Made by a program: the position numbers and the translations under genes
The notes under the pieces: generated by a model
What the model saw: only the letters and a program-made list of their open reading frames with translations
The model's database searches: none
Told to the model about the DNA's origin: nothing
DNA from: an uncultured Clostridium sp.
Lineage (GTDB): Bacteria; Bacillota; Clostridia; Lachnospirales; Anaerotignaceae
Length of the DNA stretch: 6,274 nucleotides
Assembly (NCBI GenBank): GCA_947246775.1
Contig: CAMXTM010000124.1
Coordinates: 1 to 6,274 of the forward strand
Direction: 5' to 3'
Shown here: piece after piece, positions 1-6,274 of the stretch
Layout of the letters: every line of letters starts with the position of its first letter
Numbering within the stretch: the stretch's first letter is position 1

Positions 1-266
1 GATACTTTTTCAAATTCTGCATCATCTTCTATCACATCTAGTTGAATTTCTTCTCCATCTTCCTTATACTGATAAAGATAAACTTCTTCTCCATCTAATG
101 GCAATAGTGCAATATATTCTTTTTCTTTTAAGCCCTCTACTTCAAAAACGCCTAATATACCACACTCTACTTCTGTATCATCATCTAATGTCAGTGTCAT
201 TGTCTCTAATTCCATTTCTTCATCGTGGTCATGTCCACAACCACAGCCACATTCTTTATCGCTCAT
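1..266 (-). CDS. DUF1292 family protein, 3' end cut by window edge
   Basis: This is a small acidic protein of unknown function; 88 codons are visible and no stop is reached at the left edge. The start is set by ATG at 264-266, preceded 7 nt upstream by a perfect AAGGAGG. The first residues hold a compact Cys/His cluster: Cys6, Cys8, Cys10, His12 and His14 (CGCGCGHDHDEE). A beta-rich body follows, with MTLTLDDDTEVECGIL, FEVEGLKEKEYIALLPL and EVYLYQYKED, which is the pattern I know from DUF1292 proteins of Firmicutes. In many genomes DUF1292 genes sit near yrrK/ruvX and alaS-type genes, but nothing downstream is visible to test that here. The Cys/His tail could bind a metal, but that is inference. 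It lies downstream of the helicase on the same strand and has its own promoter. Family assignment is by recognition, not by search. Confidence 0.85.
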   Translation of the reverse strand, partial: MSDKECGCGCGHDHDEEMELETMTLTLDDDTEVECGILGVFEVEGLKEKEYIALLPLDGEEVYLYQYKEDGEEIQLDVIEDDAEFEKV

Positions 267-273
267 GCTAGTT

Positions 274-280
274 CCTCCTT
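274..280 (-). promoter_or_regulatory. Ribosome binding site of the DUF1292 gene
   Basis: Read on the minus strand the bases are AAGGAGG, a full match to the anti-Shine-Dalgarno complement, 7 nt before the ATG. It decides the start of the DUF1292 protein. Confidence 0.9.
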
Positions 281-308
281 CAAATTTTACTTGTTTATGG
301 TTCTATAA

Positions 309-337
309 AGTATACACGAAATCCCTGTTTTTTGCAA
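309..337 (-). promoter_or_regulatory. Sigma-A-type promoter for the DUF1292 gene
   Basis: On the minus strand there is TTGCAA (332-337) as -35 and TATACT (309-314) as -10, separated by exactly 17 bp. Transcription would start near 302 and leave a leader of about 36 nt that contains the AAGGAGG. The -10 matches TATAAT at 5 of 6 positions and the -35 matches TTGACA at 4 of 6. The 338-433 stretch upstream is very rich in A on this strand. This is prediction from sequence only. Confidence 0.65.
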
Positions 338-433
338 CTATTGCCTAAAACCTTTCGAGCTTCCTTTTTTTGTATTTTTTATTTTAGCAAAAGTGCTTTT
401 CTTTTTTGTATTTTTGCTTGCTTTTGTTGCATC

Positions 434-1567
434 TTATAACTTACCATATGCCTTTTGCTTTTGTTCTATTACAATATTCCATTTTTTTTCATATTTATGC
501 AGCCATCTTTTTTCATAATTTGTTACGATAGAGATAACCTTGCCCTCTACACCATTTCTGCCTGTTCTTCCTGCCCTATGCAAATAATAAACGGGTTCTT
601 CTGGAATATCCAAATTGATAATATGCGTAACGCCCTCTATATCTAATCCTCTTGCACCAATGTCTGACGAAACCAACACATTAACATTTCCTTGCCTAAA
701 CTTTTCTAAGGCATTTTGTCTTTCTGTTTTGTATGCCTTGCCATAAATACCATCTGCTTTGATGCCATGATAGCACAGTTTATCCACTGTTACAGCAATA
801 TTTTCCACATTGTTTAAAAATACAATTGCTTTTGCTGGTTTTTCTCCTGCAATGATTTTTCTTAACAGTATGAATTTTTCTCTCCTCTCTGACAAAATGT
901 AGTAGTGAGAAATTAGTTTTGGCATCATACTATGTTTAATAGCAATTTCTATGACATTGCTTTTCATGATACTTTTTGCTTTTTGTATCGTTTCGCTGTC
1001 GATTGTGGCAGATAAGACCACAAGTTGCCTTTGTTTGAGCGTTGTCTTGATGACTGCTTTTACGGCATCGATATTCAAAGGGTCTAAAAGCCTATCTCCC
1101 TCGTCGAGTACAATTGTTTTTACAGTATGCGCTGCAATTTTTTTCTTTTGTATCAAGTCCAAAATGCGTCCTGCTGAACCCACTACAATATGTGGTTTTT
1201 GTTTTAATTTTTCTATTTGTCTCGTCATACTGGCGCTGCCTATAATTAGCGCACTTCTAATGTCAATTTCTGATTTTTCGCAAAGTAATTCTATTTGTTT
1301 TTGTACCTGTGCAGCAAGTTCATGTGTTGGCGTAAGTATAATAATCTGTGTTTTTCGCAATTCTAAATCTATTTTTTGGAACAATGGCAATAAATAGGCA
1401 AATGTCTTGCCTGAGCCTGTTTCAGAGCGTCCTATCACGTCCGCATCACTCAATATGGCTGGTATCACTTGCTGTTGTATCTGTGTGGGCTGAATAATGT
1501 TCAATTTTTGTAGTCCATTTTGCAGTTCTAGTGAAATACCAATATCTACAAATTTTTTTTCGTCCAT
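434..1567 (-). CDS. DEAD-box RNA helicase, YfmL-like, with variant DEGD motif
   Basis: This is an ATP-dependent RNA helicase core of 377 residues, expected to act in the cytoplasm on structured RNA (ribosome assembly, RNA decay or cold adaptation are the usual family roles). Motifs in order: Phe6 and Q-motif PTQIQ (27-31); motif I SETGSGKT (48-55, Lys54); Ia PTHELA (80-85, where PTRELA is usual); Ib SAGR (131-134, usually TPGR); motif II DEGD (155-158, usually DEAD); III SAT (186-188); IV AIVFLNN; V SDIGARGLDI (301-310, usually TDIAARGLDI); VI HRAGRTGR (330-337). The catalytic Lys, Asp-Glu and motif VI arginines are all kept. The protein stops about 40 residues after motif VI, so it has no RNA-binding tail like CshA or DbpA. 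Its length and the segments RQIEKLKQKPHIVVG and VIKTTLKQRQL resemble B. subtilis YfmL, which I recall also has a non-canonical motif II. ATG at 1565-1567 is supported by a GAAAGGA 9 nt upstream. Confidence 0.93.
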   Translation of the reverse strand: MDEKKFVDIGISLELQNGLQKLNIIQPTQIQQQVIPAILSDADVIGRSETGSGKTFAYLLPLFQKIDLELRKTQIIILTPTHELAAQVQKQIELLCEKSEIDIRSALIIGSASMTRQIEKLKQKPHIVVGSAGRILDLIQKKKIAAHTVKTIVLDEGDRLLDPLNIDAVKAVIKTTLKQRQLVVLSATIDSETIQKAKSIMKSNVIEIAIKHSMMPKLISHYYILSERREKFILLRKIIAGEKPAKAIVFLNNVENIAVTVDKLCYHGIKADGIYGKAYKTERQNALEKFRQGNVNVLVSSDIGARGLDIEGVTHIINLDIPEEPVYYLHRAGRTGRNGVEGKVISIVTNYEKRWLHKYEKKWNIVIEQKQKAYGKL

Positions 1568-1576
1568 AAAATTTTT

Positions 1577-1583
1577 TCCTTTC
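1577..1583 (-). promoter_or_regulatory. Ribosome binding site of the helicase gene
   Basis: The minus-strand sequence GAAAGGA lies 9 nt before the ATG of the helicase. It is a moderate match, weaker than that of the DUF1292 gene, but no other in-frame ATG nearby has a better one. Confidence 0.65.
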
Positions 1584-1598
1584 TTTTTGTATTATCAA

Positions 1599-1627
1599 AT
1601 TATAGCCCTTTTTTCCATCAAAGGCAA
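1599..1627 (-). promoter_or_regulatory. Sigma-A-type promoter for the helicase gene
   Basis: On the minus strand a perfect TATAAT (1599-1604) is preceded by TTGCCT (1622-1627) with a 17-bp spacer; the -35 matches TTGACA at 4 of 6. Transcription would begin near 1592, giving a very short leader of about 25 nt that holds little beyond the ribosome binding site, so no riboswitch or leader regulation is likely. The promoter lies just after the terminator of the upstream surface-protein gene. Confidence 0.65.
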
Positions 1628-1677
1628 TACTATCTCTTTCATATGATTACAAAATTAATCCATTTTTTAACTTCTAC

Positions 1678-1709
1678 AAAAAGAAAAAGCCCAAGCTCTC
1701 GCTTGGGCT
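1678..1709 (-). terminator. Rho-independent terminator of the surface-protein gene
   Basis: Read on the minus strand, a perfect 9-bp stem AGCCCAAGC / GCTTGGGCT encloses a GAGA (GNRA-type) tetraloop at 1688-1709. It is followed at once by TTTTCTTTTT (1678-1687). It begins 6 nt after the TAA stop (1716-1718) of the large gene, so it ends that transcript and separates it from the helicase unit. Confidence 0.93.
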
Positions 1710-1715
1710 AATCTC

Positions 1716-4700
1716 TTACTTAATTTTAATCACTTGTGTTCTAATTCTTGTTTCGTCTTTTCCAATTGTTACCTTTACTACAATCGTACCTGTTCTTTTT
1801 GCTACAAGCACATTTTTTGTAATCGTTGCTTCTGTGCCATCGTCTTTCACGATAGTCCATACAGCATTTTTGATACTCTTAGCAGCTAAATTTTCATCTG
1901 TTATGGTCTTGTCATCTGCATTGACTGCATATAACACAATGTCACTATTTGTAAGAGCATCGCCTTTTGCGATTATCATAATGCTTTTGTCTTCTTTTGG
2001 TGCTTGCTCGTCTGTTTGTTCTGTTTCGTCTGGCTCTTGTGGTTGTTCTAGCTCAACAGAAATTTCAGGTTCTTGTGGTTGCTCTGGTACAACAGGAGCT
2101 TCTGGCTCTGCTGGCTGTTCAAACTCAACAGGAGCTTCTGGCTCTTGTGGCTGTTCAGGTACAACAGGAACTTCTGGCTCTTGTGGTTGCTCTGGTACAA
2201 CAGGAACTTCTGGTTCTTGTGGTTGCTCTGGTACAACAGGAACTTCTGGCTCTTGTGGTTGCACTGGCACAACAGGAACTTCAGGCTCTTGTGGTTGCTC
2301 AGGCACAACAGGAACTTCAGGCTCTTGTGGCTGTTCAAGCTCTACAGAAGGTTCAGATTCTTCTGGTTCTAATTCCTGTTCAGGTTCTCGAACGATTTCC
2401 TCTTTTTGAGCTGGTTCTTCTTTTTGAACTGGTTCTGGCTCTTGCACTGGCTCAACCACTGGTTGTGGTTCTACAAATATAATATCAAAGCTCTTTGTAT
2501 ACACTTCGCCGTCTGGCTGACCACCATTTACAATCGCCATCATTGTTACTGTTCCAGGTACGTCCATACGTACGGTATGACTGTCAGGGGTATCCGCTGA
2601 ACCTACATCAATTACCCACTCAACATCAAATTGCTTGTTGCCTACAACCTCTACATTGGCTATGCTCAAATCAAAGTTTTTGCCTACCTCTGCACGCTGT
2701 GTTGGTAAGGTAATATTTTTTACATAGGACTGTGCTGGCTGCACTGGCTCAACCACTGTCGCTGGCGCTGCTGCACGTTTTGGTACTGCCTTTTGTACGA
2801 CTGGCTGCTCGTCAACGGTTAGATTTGCCGCCATTGGCTCGTCACCCTGTGTAGTTGACGCTGGTGCCGCTGCTACCTTTACTGTTATTTCCATTGGGGC
2901 AACACCTGTAATATCTGATGTTGTTGTTGCTGTCAATTTAGCAGTACCTGCCGCTACTGGTGTCAATAGTTTACGTTCAGAACTCGATGAGTCTGGGTCT
3001 ACAGTAAATATAGCTGTATTGTTACTTGTTAAGATTACTTTATCTGTACTACCAGCGGTTAAAAGCAAATGTGCGCTAACTTGTAGAGGTGTTCCCACTG
3101 TCAAATTAATTTCATCACCTGAATGTAATATCGTTGCTGTTGATGATGAATTAGGGTAATACCCTATAGTAATTGTTTCTGCTGTTGGTGCTATACAAAT
3201 TCTTGCTCTTTGTGCAGAACCTGTAACTTTATTGCTTCCCGTACCTTTTACCACTTGTGCTTTTACAAATACTTTTTGTTCTGCTGATTGATTATTTGCT
3301 GTAATCGTTATTGTAGCGGTTTTTGTATCGGAACTTGGTACAATAGTTGCTAAATTATTTATTGAACCATCTTCATTTTCAAGCGACCACTCTATACTTT
3401 CGCCAGTTGGTAAAGTAGTTGGATTTAATACTGCTGTCGCTGTAAATACAGCGCCTTTTGGTGCCGCATCTGGACTTTGAGAAGTATTATTTTGCACTCC
3501 ATCAACAATAGTTCCTGTTCCTACAATAGTAACATCTGTAATTTGTGTTGTTGGTTGCTGGCTTGTATCTGCTGCTACAGTAATTTTTGTTGCAGAAGAT
3601 ACAAAAGCCTCATTTGTTCCTTTTACTTTAGCCTGTATTGTCAGTTCTGTAGGTGTTGCTTTTTGAGATTTAATTTTTAATGTTGCAGAATTTGTTGTAG
3701 TAGTTTCTGGAATTTCTACTATAGTTGATTTTGTAGTACCTTCCATTACTTGCCACTGTACTTCTGTTTTACCTCTAACATAACCAATAACATCTGCTCC
3801 TACAGTAAACTCATCATCTACTTTTGCTGCGGTTGTCACTGCATTTGTACCAGTTTTTGCACTTACAACAACACCTGTTACTTTTCCTTTTATAGTAAAT
3901 GTTCTAGTTTTGGCATTATCTGCTGTTTGCTCACCATCTACCCATGCTTTTACAGTAAGGTCTTTTTCTGTATCATCTGCTGCAACTGCTAATGTTACTT
4001 TATCACCTGTGGCTTCTTTTGTAATAGCGCCTGTAGTTGGTTTAAATCCTGTATTAGCATTGTCAGAGCCTTCTACAGACCATTTAATTGTTTTACCAGT
4101 TAAATTTGTACCTTCTGCTTCTGCTTCCATAGTAGTTCCAACTACAATTGGTACAGCACTTGTATCATTTGAGTTATTTGCTTTAATCTTAGTTACTGCT
4201 GCTGCTGTACTTGGTGTTCCTGTTCCTGCAATGGTAATCGTTGCTGTTTTCCCTGTTTCAGTACCTACTTTTGCAGTAATCGTAATTTCTTTATTGGTAG
4301 CGTCTGCTTTCAATACTTCAGCCGTTGCTGTTGTACTATTTGTAGCATCTACATCTATCTTAAGATATCCTTCTGGGGAAGATTCCCAAGTTACCTTATT
4401 TGTTCCCAATGTTCCATTAATATCCGCCAACAATGTAAATTTATCTTCTACTTTTGCACTATTTGCTGGTACATTATTTTCCCCTGTAACTGTAATTGAT
4501 TTTACAGTTGCACTTGGTGTTGTTGGTGTACTTGGATTACTTGGGTTTGTTGGGTCAGATGGTGTTGTTGCGGTAGTAAAGGTAATAGTAAAGTTCTTTA
4601 TATAAGCTGTACCGATTTCTTTACCATTATCAATTGTTGCAATCAATTTTACCTGTCCATCTCTTGTTGCAGTAATGGTTGTATCATTTGCAATACTTGC

Positions 4701-6274
4701 TCCTGCTGTATTTAAGCTAGAGTCAATACTCCATTTTACTGTTTTATAAGATGCAGTTGTTGGTGTAACAATTGGTGACAAGGTAATGGTACGCTGTGTT
4801 GTAGAGCTTGGAATACCTAATATATCCGTTACAGCAACAAAAGTTGATGTTTGCTCATCATTTACAATGCCACTATCTTTTATAATGTCTTTATCAGTTG
4901 AAATGTTTTTAACTGTTCCATTTCCTCTTAATACCACATCAGAGCGTGAGCTTATAGTATTGATATAACTACCAGAATCCATTCTAATGGTAACATCTCT
5001 ATTGGCATTGATATTGATTTTATTGATTCTAGCTCTACTTGTCATTCTAACATCGCAATCTGCGCTGAGCTGCAAGTTAGATACTTCTGCATCAATAATC
5101 AAATCTTCATTTAATTTCCTATCAACAATGATATTACCTAATCTAATATCACTTTCTGCTCTGATAATCGTGTCGCCTCTTACTTTAATGTCGCCATCTA
5201 CATCGGTATCATCTTCAAACTCCAATGCAACTGGCTCATCTCCATAACGGCTATCATCTGTATCTTTATCACTTATAATATCGCCTTGAATATCACAATC
5301 GCGGAAGATAACAGAGTTTTTCCCTCCGCCATAAATATACACATCGCCACGAACAGTAATATCATCTAATATAACTTCGCCGTCTTCTACATCTCTTGAA
5401 ATTGTCAAGCGATTGTATACAATAGCATCTCTAAAGGTGACATCTTCTGCTTCTATTGTAACATTGCGGTATCTTTCTCCATCTGCATCATATTTTCTAT
5501 CATCGCGGTCTATTGTCAAATCGTCATAACTAGAACCGCTACTAGAAGAAGAACTACCACTTTCTCCACTACTATAAGATGGCTTTTCACCACTTCCTCT
5601 TGTTGTCACATTGTCTGGCTTAATGCTGGAACGAATACCGCTAACGTAAGTTGTCATATCATTGATGTCGCCTCTACCATAAATGCGGATTCTTCCTCTT
5701 ATGTTCATATCGTCTACTCTTGAACCACTTGTAAAAGTTACTTCGCCATCTCTTGCATTAGATGTTACTTCCAATGTAGAAACATCTGCATTTTTATACA
5801 GTTTTAAATTGGCATCGGTATCCATTTCCAAGTAGTTTACTGTAGCATCTACTGTCGCTTCTGTCAAACTATTGTCTTGTACATATACATTTTCATAGCC
5901 TGAACCCTCGATTTTGCCTTTTTCCAAAAATTGCAGGCTTCTCACTCTAGTCCTGCTGTCAGAATTAAAGGTAACACCACTTTTATCCATTTCTACATTT
6001 GCAAAATCACAAGACTGCGCCTTAATGGTACCGCCACCCTGTACTTTTACAGTGCCTCTTACTGTAACACTATTTAATGTGACATCTCTACTATTGAGGG
6101 AACTTGATATAATCAAGTCACCATCAATTGTTCTATTTCTTAATGACGCGTCTTCTAGTGTATAGTCAGAAGCAGAACTACTGGAACTACTAGAACTACT
6201 TGAGCTAGAATTTGAGCTGCTAGAACTAGAGTTATTAGAATTATTGTAATTTGGTGTTGTTGTAGAACTAGATG
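1716..6274 (-). CDS. Giant modular surface protein (beta-helix-like modules, Ig/BIG-like array, PE repeats), 5' end outside window
   Basis: The frame is open from the right edge to TAA at 1716-1718, giving 1518 residues; the true start lies beyond the window. Numbering from the first full codon: Ser/Asn linker 1-35; beta-helix-like module A 36-225; Ser-rich linker 232-248; related module B 249-468; BIG-like domain 473-567 (FVAVTDILGIP, KTVKWSI); Pro/Thr linker 568-588; further Ig-like domains near 590-683, 692-796, 797-900, 909-1028, 1029-1134 and 1183-1267; Pro/Glu region 1268-1429 with nine 12-residue repeats; last Ig-like domain 1430-1518. Both modules share a VTVRG..V...GGG signature that I know from clostridial surface proteins with SLH domains. 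No LPXTG motif or C-terminal membrane segment is present, so anchoring, if any, must be N-terminal (an SLH or other wall-binding domain is a guess). Only four Cys occur in 1518 residues, typical of an exported protein. The role is probably structural or adhesive; no enzyme motif is seen. A terminator follows directly. Confidence 0.85.
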   Translation of the reverse strand, partial: SSSTTTPNYNNSNNSSSSSSNSSSSSSSSSSSSASDYTLEDASLRNRTIDGDLIISSSLNSRDVTLNSVTVRGTVKVQGGGTIKAQSCDFANVEMDKSGVTFNSDSRTRVRSLQFLEKGKIEGSGYENVYVQDNSLTEATVDATVNYLEMDTDANLKLYKNADVSTLEVTSNARDGEVTFTSGSRVDDMNIRGRIRIYGRGDINDMTTYVSGIRSSIKPDNVTTRGSGEKPSYSSGESGSSSSSSGSSYDDLTIDRDDRKYDADGERYRNVTIEAEDVTFRDAIVYNRLTISRDVEDGEVILDDITVRGDVYIYGGGKNSVIFRDCDIQGDIISDKDTDDSRYGDEPVALEFEDDTDVDGDIKVRGDTIIRAESDIRLGNIIVDRKLNEDLIIDAEVSNLQLSADCDVRMTSRARINKININANRDVTIRMDSGSYINTISSRSDVVLRGNGTVKNISTDKDIIKDSGIVNDEQTSTFVAVTDILGIPSSTTQRTITLSPIVTPTTASYKTVKWSIDSSLNTAGASIANDTTITATRDGQVKLIATIDNGKEIGTAYIKNFTITFTTATTPSDPTNPSNPSTPTTPSATVKSITVTGENNVPANSAKVEDKFTLLADINGTLGTNKVTWESSPEGYLKIDVDATNSTTATAEVLKADATNKEITITAKVGTETGKTATITIAGTGTPSTAAAVTKIKANNSNDTSAVPIVVGTTMEAEAEGTNLTGKTIKWSVEGSDNANTGFKPTTGAITKEATGDKVTLAVAADDTEKDLTVKAWVDGEQTADNAKTRTFTIKGKVTGVVVSAKTGTNAVTTAAKVDDEFTVGADVIGYVRGKTEVQWQVMEGTTKSTIVEIPETTTTNSATLKIKSQKATPTELTIQAKVKGTNEAFVSSATKITVAADTSQQPTTQITDVTIVGTGTIVDGVQNNTSQSPDAAPKGAVFTATAVLNPTTLPTGESIEWSLENEDGSINNLATIVPSSDTKTATITITANNQSAEQKVFVKAQVVKGTGSNKVTGSAQRARICIAPTAETITIGYYPNSSSTATILHSGDEINLTVGTPLQVSAHLLLTAGSTDKVILTSNNTAIFTVDPDSSSSERKLLTPVAAGTAKLTATTTSDITGVAPMEITVKVAAAPASTTQGDEPMAANLTVDEQPVVQKAVPKRAAAPATVVEPVQPAQSYVKNITLPTQRAEVGKNFDLSIANVEVVGNKQFDVEWVIDVGSADTPDSHTVRMDVPGTVTMMAIVNGGQPDGEVYTKSFDIIFVEPQPVVEPVQEPEPVQKEEPAQKEEIVREPEQELEPEESEPSVELEQPQEPEVPVVPEQPQEPEVPVVPVQPQEPEVPVVPEQPQEPEVPVVPEQPQEPEVPVVPEQPQEPEAPVEFEQPAEPEAPVVPEQPQEPEISVELEQPQEPDETEQTDEQAPKEDKSIMIIAKGDALTNSDIVLYAVNADDKTITDENLAAKSIKNAVWTIVKDDGTEATITKNVLVAKRTGTIVVKVTIGKDETRIRTQVIKIK
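2013..2336 (-). repeat. Nine tandem 36-bp units encoding a 12-residue Pro/Glu repeat
   Basis: The units start at 2336 and step down by 36 bp to 2013. The consensus peptide is EQPQEPEVPVVP. Reading with the gene, units 1, 2, 4 and 5 are exact at protein level and unit 3 has Val for the first Glu. Units 6-9 drift (EAPVEF, QPAEPEAPVVP, EISVEL, EPDETEQT). A more degenerate unit precedes at 2337-2372 (EPEESEPSVEL). Since 36 is a multiple of 3, gain or loss of units keeps the frame and would change only the length of the stalk. Such Pro/Glu stretches usually form extended, stiff spacers in wall-associated proteins. Confidence 0.95.
2472..4856 (-). other. Region encoding seven tandem Ig/BIG-like beta domains
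   Basis: These are approximate domain segments, in gene order: 4572-4856, 4224-4505, 3885-4199, 3573-3884, 3189-3548, 2871-3188 and 2472-2726. Most have a Trp in a central strand (KWSI, TWESS, KWSVEG, QWQVMEG, EWSLEN, EWVID), a Gly turn and a final T.T..AKV or ATI strand, as in BIG2-like bacterial Ig domains. A Pro/Thr linker (4509-4571) follows the first domain, and an Ala/Pro/Val linker (2727-2870) precedes the seventh. Boundaries are judged by eye and may be off by ten residues or so. Confidence 0.7.
4869..5528 (-). repeat. Beta-helix-like module B (second copy)
   Basis: About 220 residues rich in short alternating strands and Asp/Arg turns: NVTIEAEDVTF, GEVILDDITVRG, DVYIYGGGKNSVIF, DGDIKVRGDTIIRAESDI, NRDVTIRMDSGSYI, SDVVLRGNGTVKNI. 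The beat of roughly 10 or 20 residues with V/I at alternate positions suggests a stacked parallel beta-solenoid (right-handed beta-helix or bactofilin-like); this is inference. It resembles module A in order and spacing but carries extra Asp-rich loops. Confidence 0.6.
5589..6167 (-). repeat. Beta-helix-like module A (first visible copy)
   Basis: About 190 residues with the same plan as module B: RNRTIDGDLIISSSL, RDVTLNSVTVRG, TVKVQGGGTIKAQSCDF, then a region of alternating strands, DGEVTFTSGSRVDDM and a closing GRIRIYGRGDINDM. The Cys in QSCDF matches the Cys in FRDCDI of module B. It is flanked on both sides by Ser-rich linkers, so it behaves as a separable unit. Confidence 0.6.
6168..6272 (-). 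other. Ser/Asn-rich linker region
   Basis: It encodes a low-complexity linker of 35 residues, including 12 Ser in a row (residues 22-33). Codons are mixed (TCT, AGT, AGC, TCA, TCC). A shorter Ser/Gly linker (5529-5579) separates the two modules further on. It is probably a flexible hinge and possibly a site of O-glycosylation, which is inference. Confidence 0.8.

Noticed and set aside
384..400. Possible terminator hairpin between the helicase and DUF1292 genes (AGCA / TGCT)
   Set aside because: The stem is only 4 bp, and its following T-tract lies on the plus strand, where no gene ends. I see no convincing helicase terminator.
366..415. Exact 14-bp direct repeat (TTTTTTGTATTTTT at 366-379 and 402-415)
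   Set aside because: It is low-complexity T-rich sequence in an intergenic gap. It could be chance or a curved region upstream of the DUF1292 promoter, and nothing else marks it as an element.
2048..2338. Second minus-strand frame across the repeat (SHKSLKFLL-type peptide)
   Set aside because: It is out of frame with the surface-protein gene and covers only the repeat; another shadow.
1834..2409. Plus-strand open frame with a repeated SGSCGCSGTTGT peptide, looking like a Cys/Gly-rich structural protein
   Set aside because: It is the antisense shadow of the 36-bp repeat. A repeat whose length is a multiple of 3 and lacks stops stays open in several frames. No ribosome binding site or non-repetitive domain supports it.
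3910..4605. Hydrophobic plus-strand open frame of 231 codons
   Set aside because: It lies fully antisense to the Ig-like array. Its Val/Ala/Ser-rich content is what the complement of Thr/Ala/Val-rich codons gives, and it has no supporting start signals.
6114..6116. In-frame TTG as a possible start of the large gene
   Set aside because: The frame stays open to the window edge, the beta-helix-like module begins upstream of the TTG, and no good Shine-Dalgarno sequence precedes it. The gene is cut by the window, not started here.

Overview
The window is AT-rich, with short intergenic gaps, AAGGAGG-type ribosome binding sites and vegetative-type promoters. Together with the gene content (a DUF1292 protein, a YfmL-like DEAD-box helicase, a giant modular surface protein), this points to a low-GC Firmicute, most likely a member of the Clostridia. 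That placement is inference from content and style; there is no marker gene here.

Layout: all three genes lie on the minus strand, so they are read from right to left. (1) Positions 6274 down to 1716 hold the 3' part of one very large gene, cut by the right window edge. It encodes at least 1518 residues of a secreted or cell-surface protein. In order it contains a Ser/Asn linker, a beta-helix-like module, a second Ser linker, a second related module, seven Ig/BIG-like beta domains in tandem, a Pro/Glu-rich stretch with nine 12-residue repeats, and a final Ig-like domain. (2) A clear intrinsic terminator (1678-1709) closes this gene. (3) A consensus-like promoter (1599-1627) then starts a compact 377-residue DEAD-box RNA helicase (434-1567) with DEGD in place of DEAD. 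(4) After a 167-bp AT-rich gap with its own good promoter (309-337), a small acidic DUF1292 protein begins (266 down to 1) and runs off the left edge.

How they work together: the terminator and separate promoters suggest three largely independent transcription units. The helicase and DUF1292 gene may be partly coupled by readthrough, because no convincing terminator is visible between them. The helicase and DUF1292 protein look like core housekeeping genes. The giant surface protein is the accessory, variable element and the most interesting object here. I see no RNA gene, CRISPR array, transposase, attachment site or phage gene. I cannot point to a new defence or signalling system; the unusual content is the surface protein's architecture.
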